This document shows, piece after piece, positions 5,128 to 5,880 of a stretch of 5,880 nt of DNA. The notes beneath the pieces were generated by a model, which saw nothing but the letters and a program-made list of their open reading frames with translations, had not been told where the DNA came from and did no database searches. The position numbers and the translations under genes were made by a program. How positions within the stretch are numbered: the stretch's first letter is position 1; each line of letters begins with the position of its first letter. Source of the stretch: Nitrososphaerota archaeon (GTDB taxonomy: Archaea; Thermoproteota; Nitrososphaeria; Nitrososphaerales; Gagatemarchaeaceae); the NCBI GenBank assembly GCA_003135575.1, contig PLCG01000016.1, positions 26,609 through 32,488 on the forward strand, given 5' to 3'.

Positions 5128-5880
5128 GCGACGGGCGCGGGCTGCTGCTGCGTGACGCAGTGGATCCCGCCGAAGCCGTAGACCAGCTCCCTGCTGTCGA
5201 CCGGGACCACCTTCCTACTGTTGAAGAACTCTGAGAGCGTCTCGAGGGCAGCGCTGTCCCTCCTCGCATCGCCGAAGACCGGGACGAGCACCGCCGAGTT
5301 GCCGATGTAGAAGTTGGCGTAGCTCGCCGGGAGCCTTCCCTCGTCAGCCGGGACGTTACGTGGCATTGCTATCGGCACGACCTGGAGTTTGCGGCCCTGC
5401 TCGTCCTTGTGTCCCGCGAGTATCGCCTGGTCGCGCTTCAAGACTGGGTGGTTCCTGTCGCCGGTGTCCGGCTCTGCCATGCAGATGACCGTATTCTCGT
5501 CCACGAACCGGGCGATGTCGTCGACGTGGCCGTCCGTGTCGTCTCCCTCGATCCCCTTCTCAAGCCACACGACGCTCGAGACCCCGAGGTTCTCCCGGAG
5601 AAGTGTCTCGATCTCGGGCTTGCCGAGCGATGGGTTGCGGTTCTTGTTTAGCAGGCATTGCTCCGTAGTCAGGAGCGTCCCCCTCCCGTTCACGTCGATC
5701 GAGCCGCCCTCCAGGACGACCCCGGGCTCGAAGGTCCTCAATCCCGTCGCCTTCCCGACCTCCAGGCCCGTCTCGTTGTCGATGAGCAGGTCGTCATACT
5801 TCCTTCCCCACGCGTTGAACTCCCACTTTGTGGCCGCTATGGTCGCCTTCTTCCCGTCCTTCCGCTTCACGAAGATCGGG
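5124..5880 (-). CDS. aguA: Agmatine deiminase (5' end cut by the window edge)
   Basis: About 251 C-terminal residues are visible of a family usually 340-370 long (PF04371). The frame stays open through the right edge with PIFV, matching the family's DTGPIF region, so the GTG at 5870 is an internal valine and not a start. Conserved blocks follow: FNAWGRKYDD, LEGGSIDVNGRGTLLTTEQ, LLNKNRNP, GDDTDGHVDDIARFV, PASYANFYIGN, and LVYGFGGIHCVTQQQP, which contains the catalytic Cys (codon 5157-5159). The enzyme converts agmatine to N-carbamoylputrescine and ammonia in the cytoplasm, a step from arginine-derived agmatine towards putrescine. The N-carbamoylputrescine amidohydrolase that normally completes the route is not in the window. 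A Phe replaces one Gly of the usual GGGG before IHC. The stop shares a CTAG with that of the PPOX gene. Confidence 0.93.
   Translation of the reverse strand, partial: PIFVKRKDGKKATIAATKWEFNAWGRKYDDLLIDNETGLEVGKATGLRTFEPGVVLEGGSIDVNGRGTLLTTEQCLLNKNRNPSLGKPEIETLLRENLGVSSVVWLEKGIEGDDTDGHVDDIARFVDENTVICMAEPDTGDRNHPVLKRDQAILAGHKDEQGRKLQVVPIAMPRNVPADEGRLPASYANFYIGNSAVLVPVFGDARRDSAALETLSEFFNSRKVVPVDSRELVYGFGGIHCVTQQQPAPVA

Noticed and set aside
5868..5870. GTG at 5870 as start of the agmatine deiminase gene
   Set aside because: The frame continues upstream to the window edge with PIF, matching the family's conserved GPIF segment, so this is an internal valine and the gene is partial.

Overview
The window looks archaeal, most likely from a moderately GC-rich soil or sediment lineage such as a Thaumarchaeota relative. 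The evidence is indirect. TATA-like boxes sit 25-40 bases upstream of the first gene of each apparent transcription unit. Internal genes have Shine-Dalgarno matches (GGTGA, GGAGGTAA) while leading genes look leaderless or nearly so. There is also a surface blue-copper protein on a very long Ser/Thr stalk, and frequent AGG arginine codons. No rRNA or marker gene is present, so the assignment stays tentative.

Layout: positions 1-447 (minus) hold the 5' part of an isochorismatase/nicotinamidase-like hydrolase that runs off the left edge. Positions 502-4018 (minus) hold a three-gene block transcribed right to left: a DUF1800 protein with a Tat-type signal, a DUF1501 protein 11 bases downstream, and a secreted or anchored cupredoxin 44 bases further on. 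Positions 4019-4304 are a divergent intergenic region with a promoter facing each way. Positions 4305-5127 (plus) hold an HxlR-type winged-helix regulator, then a small PPOX-class flavin/F420-binding split-barrel protein. Positions 5124-5880 (minus) hold the C-terminal two-thirds of an agmatine deiminase that enters from the right edge. It is convergent with the PPOX gene and the two share a CTAG stop.

How it may fit together: DUF1800 and DUF1501 form a well-known gene pair in bacteria whose biochemical role is unresolved. Here the pair appears to be in an operon with a type 1 copper protein, which suggests an exported, possibly redox-linked, cell-surface module. The divergently transcribed HxlR protein keeps an N-terminal cysteine of the kind used for sensing electrophiles or redox stress in its family. 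It is a candidate local regulator of its own promoter and perhaps of the export module. The agmatine deiminase (polyamine metabolism) and the isochorismatase-like hydrolase look like ordinary housekeeping neighbours.

No tRNA, rRNA, CRISPR array, insertion sequence or clear factor-independent terminator was seen.
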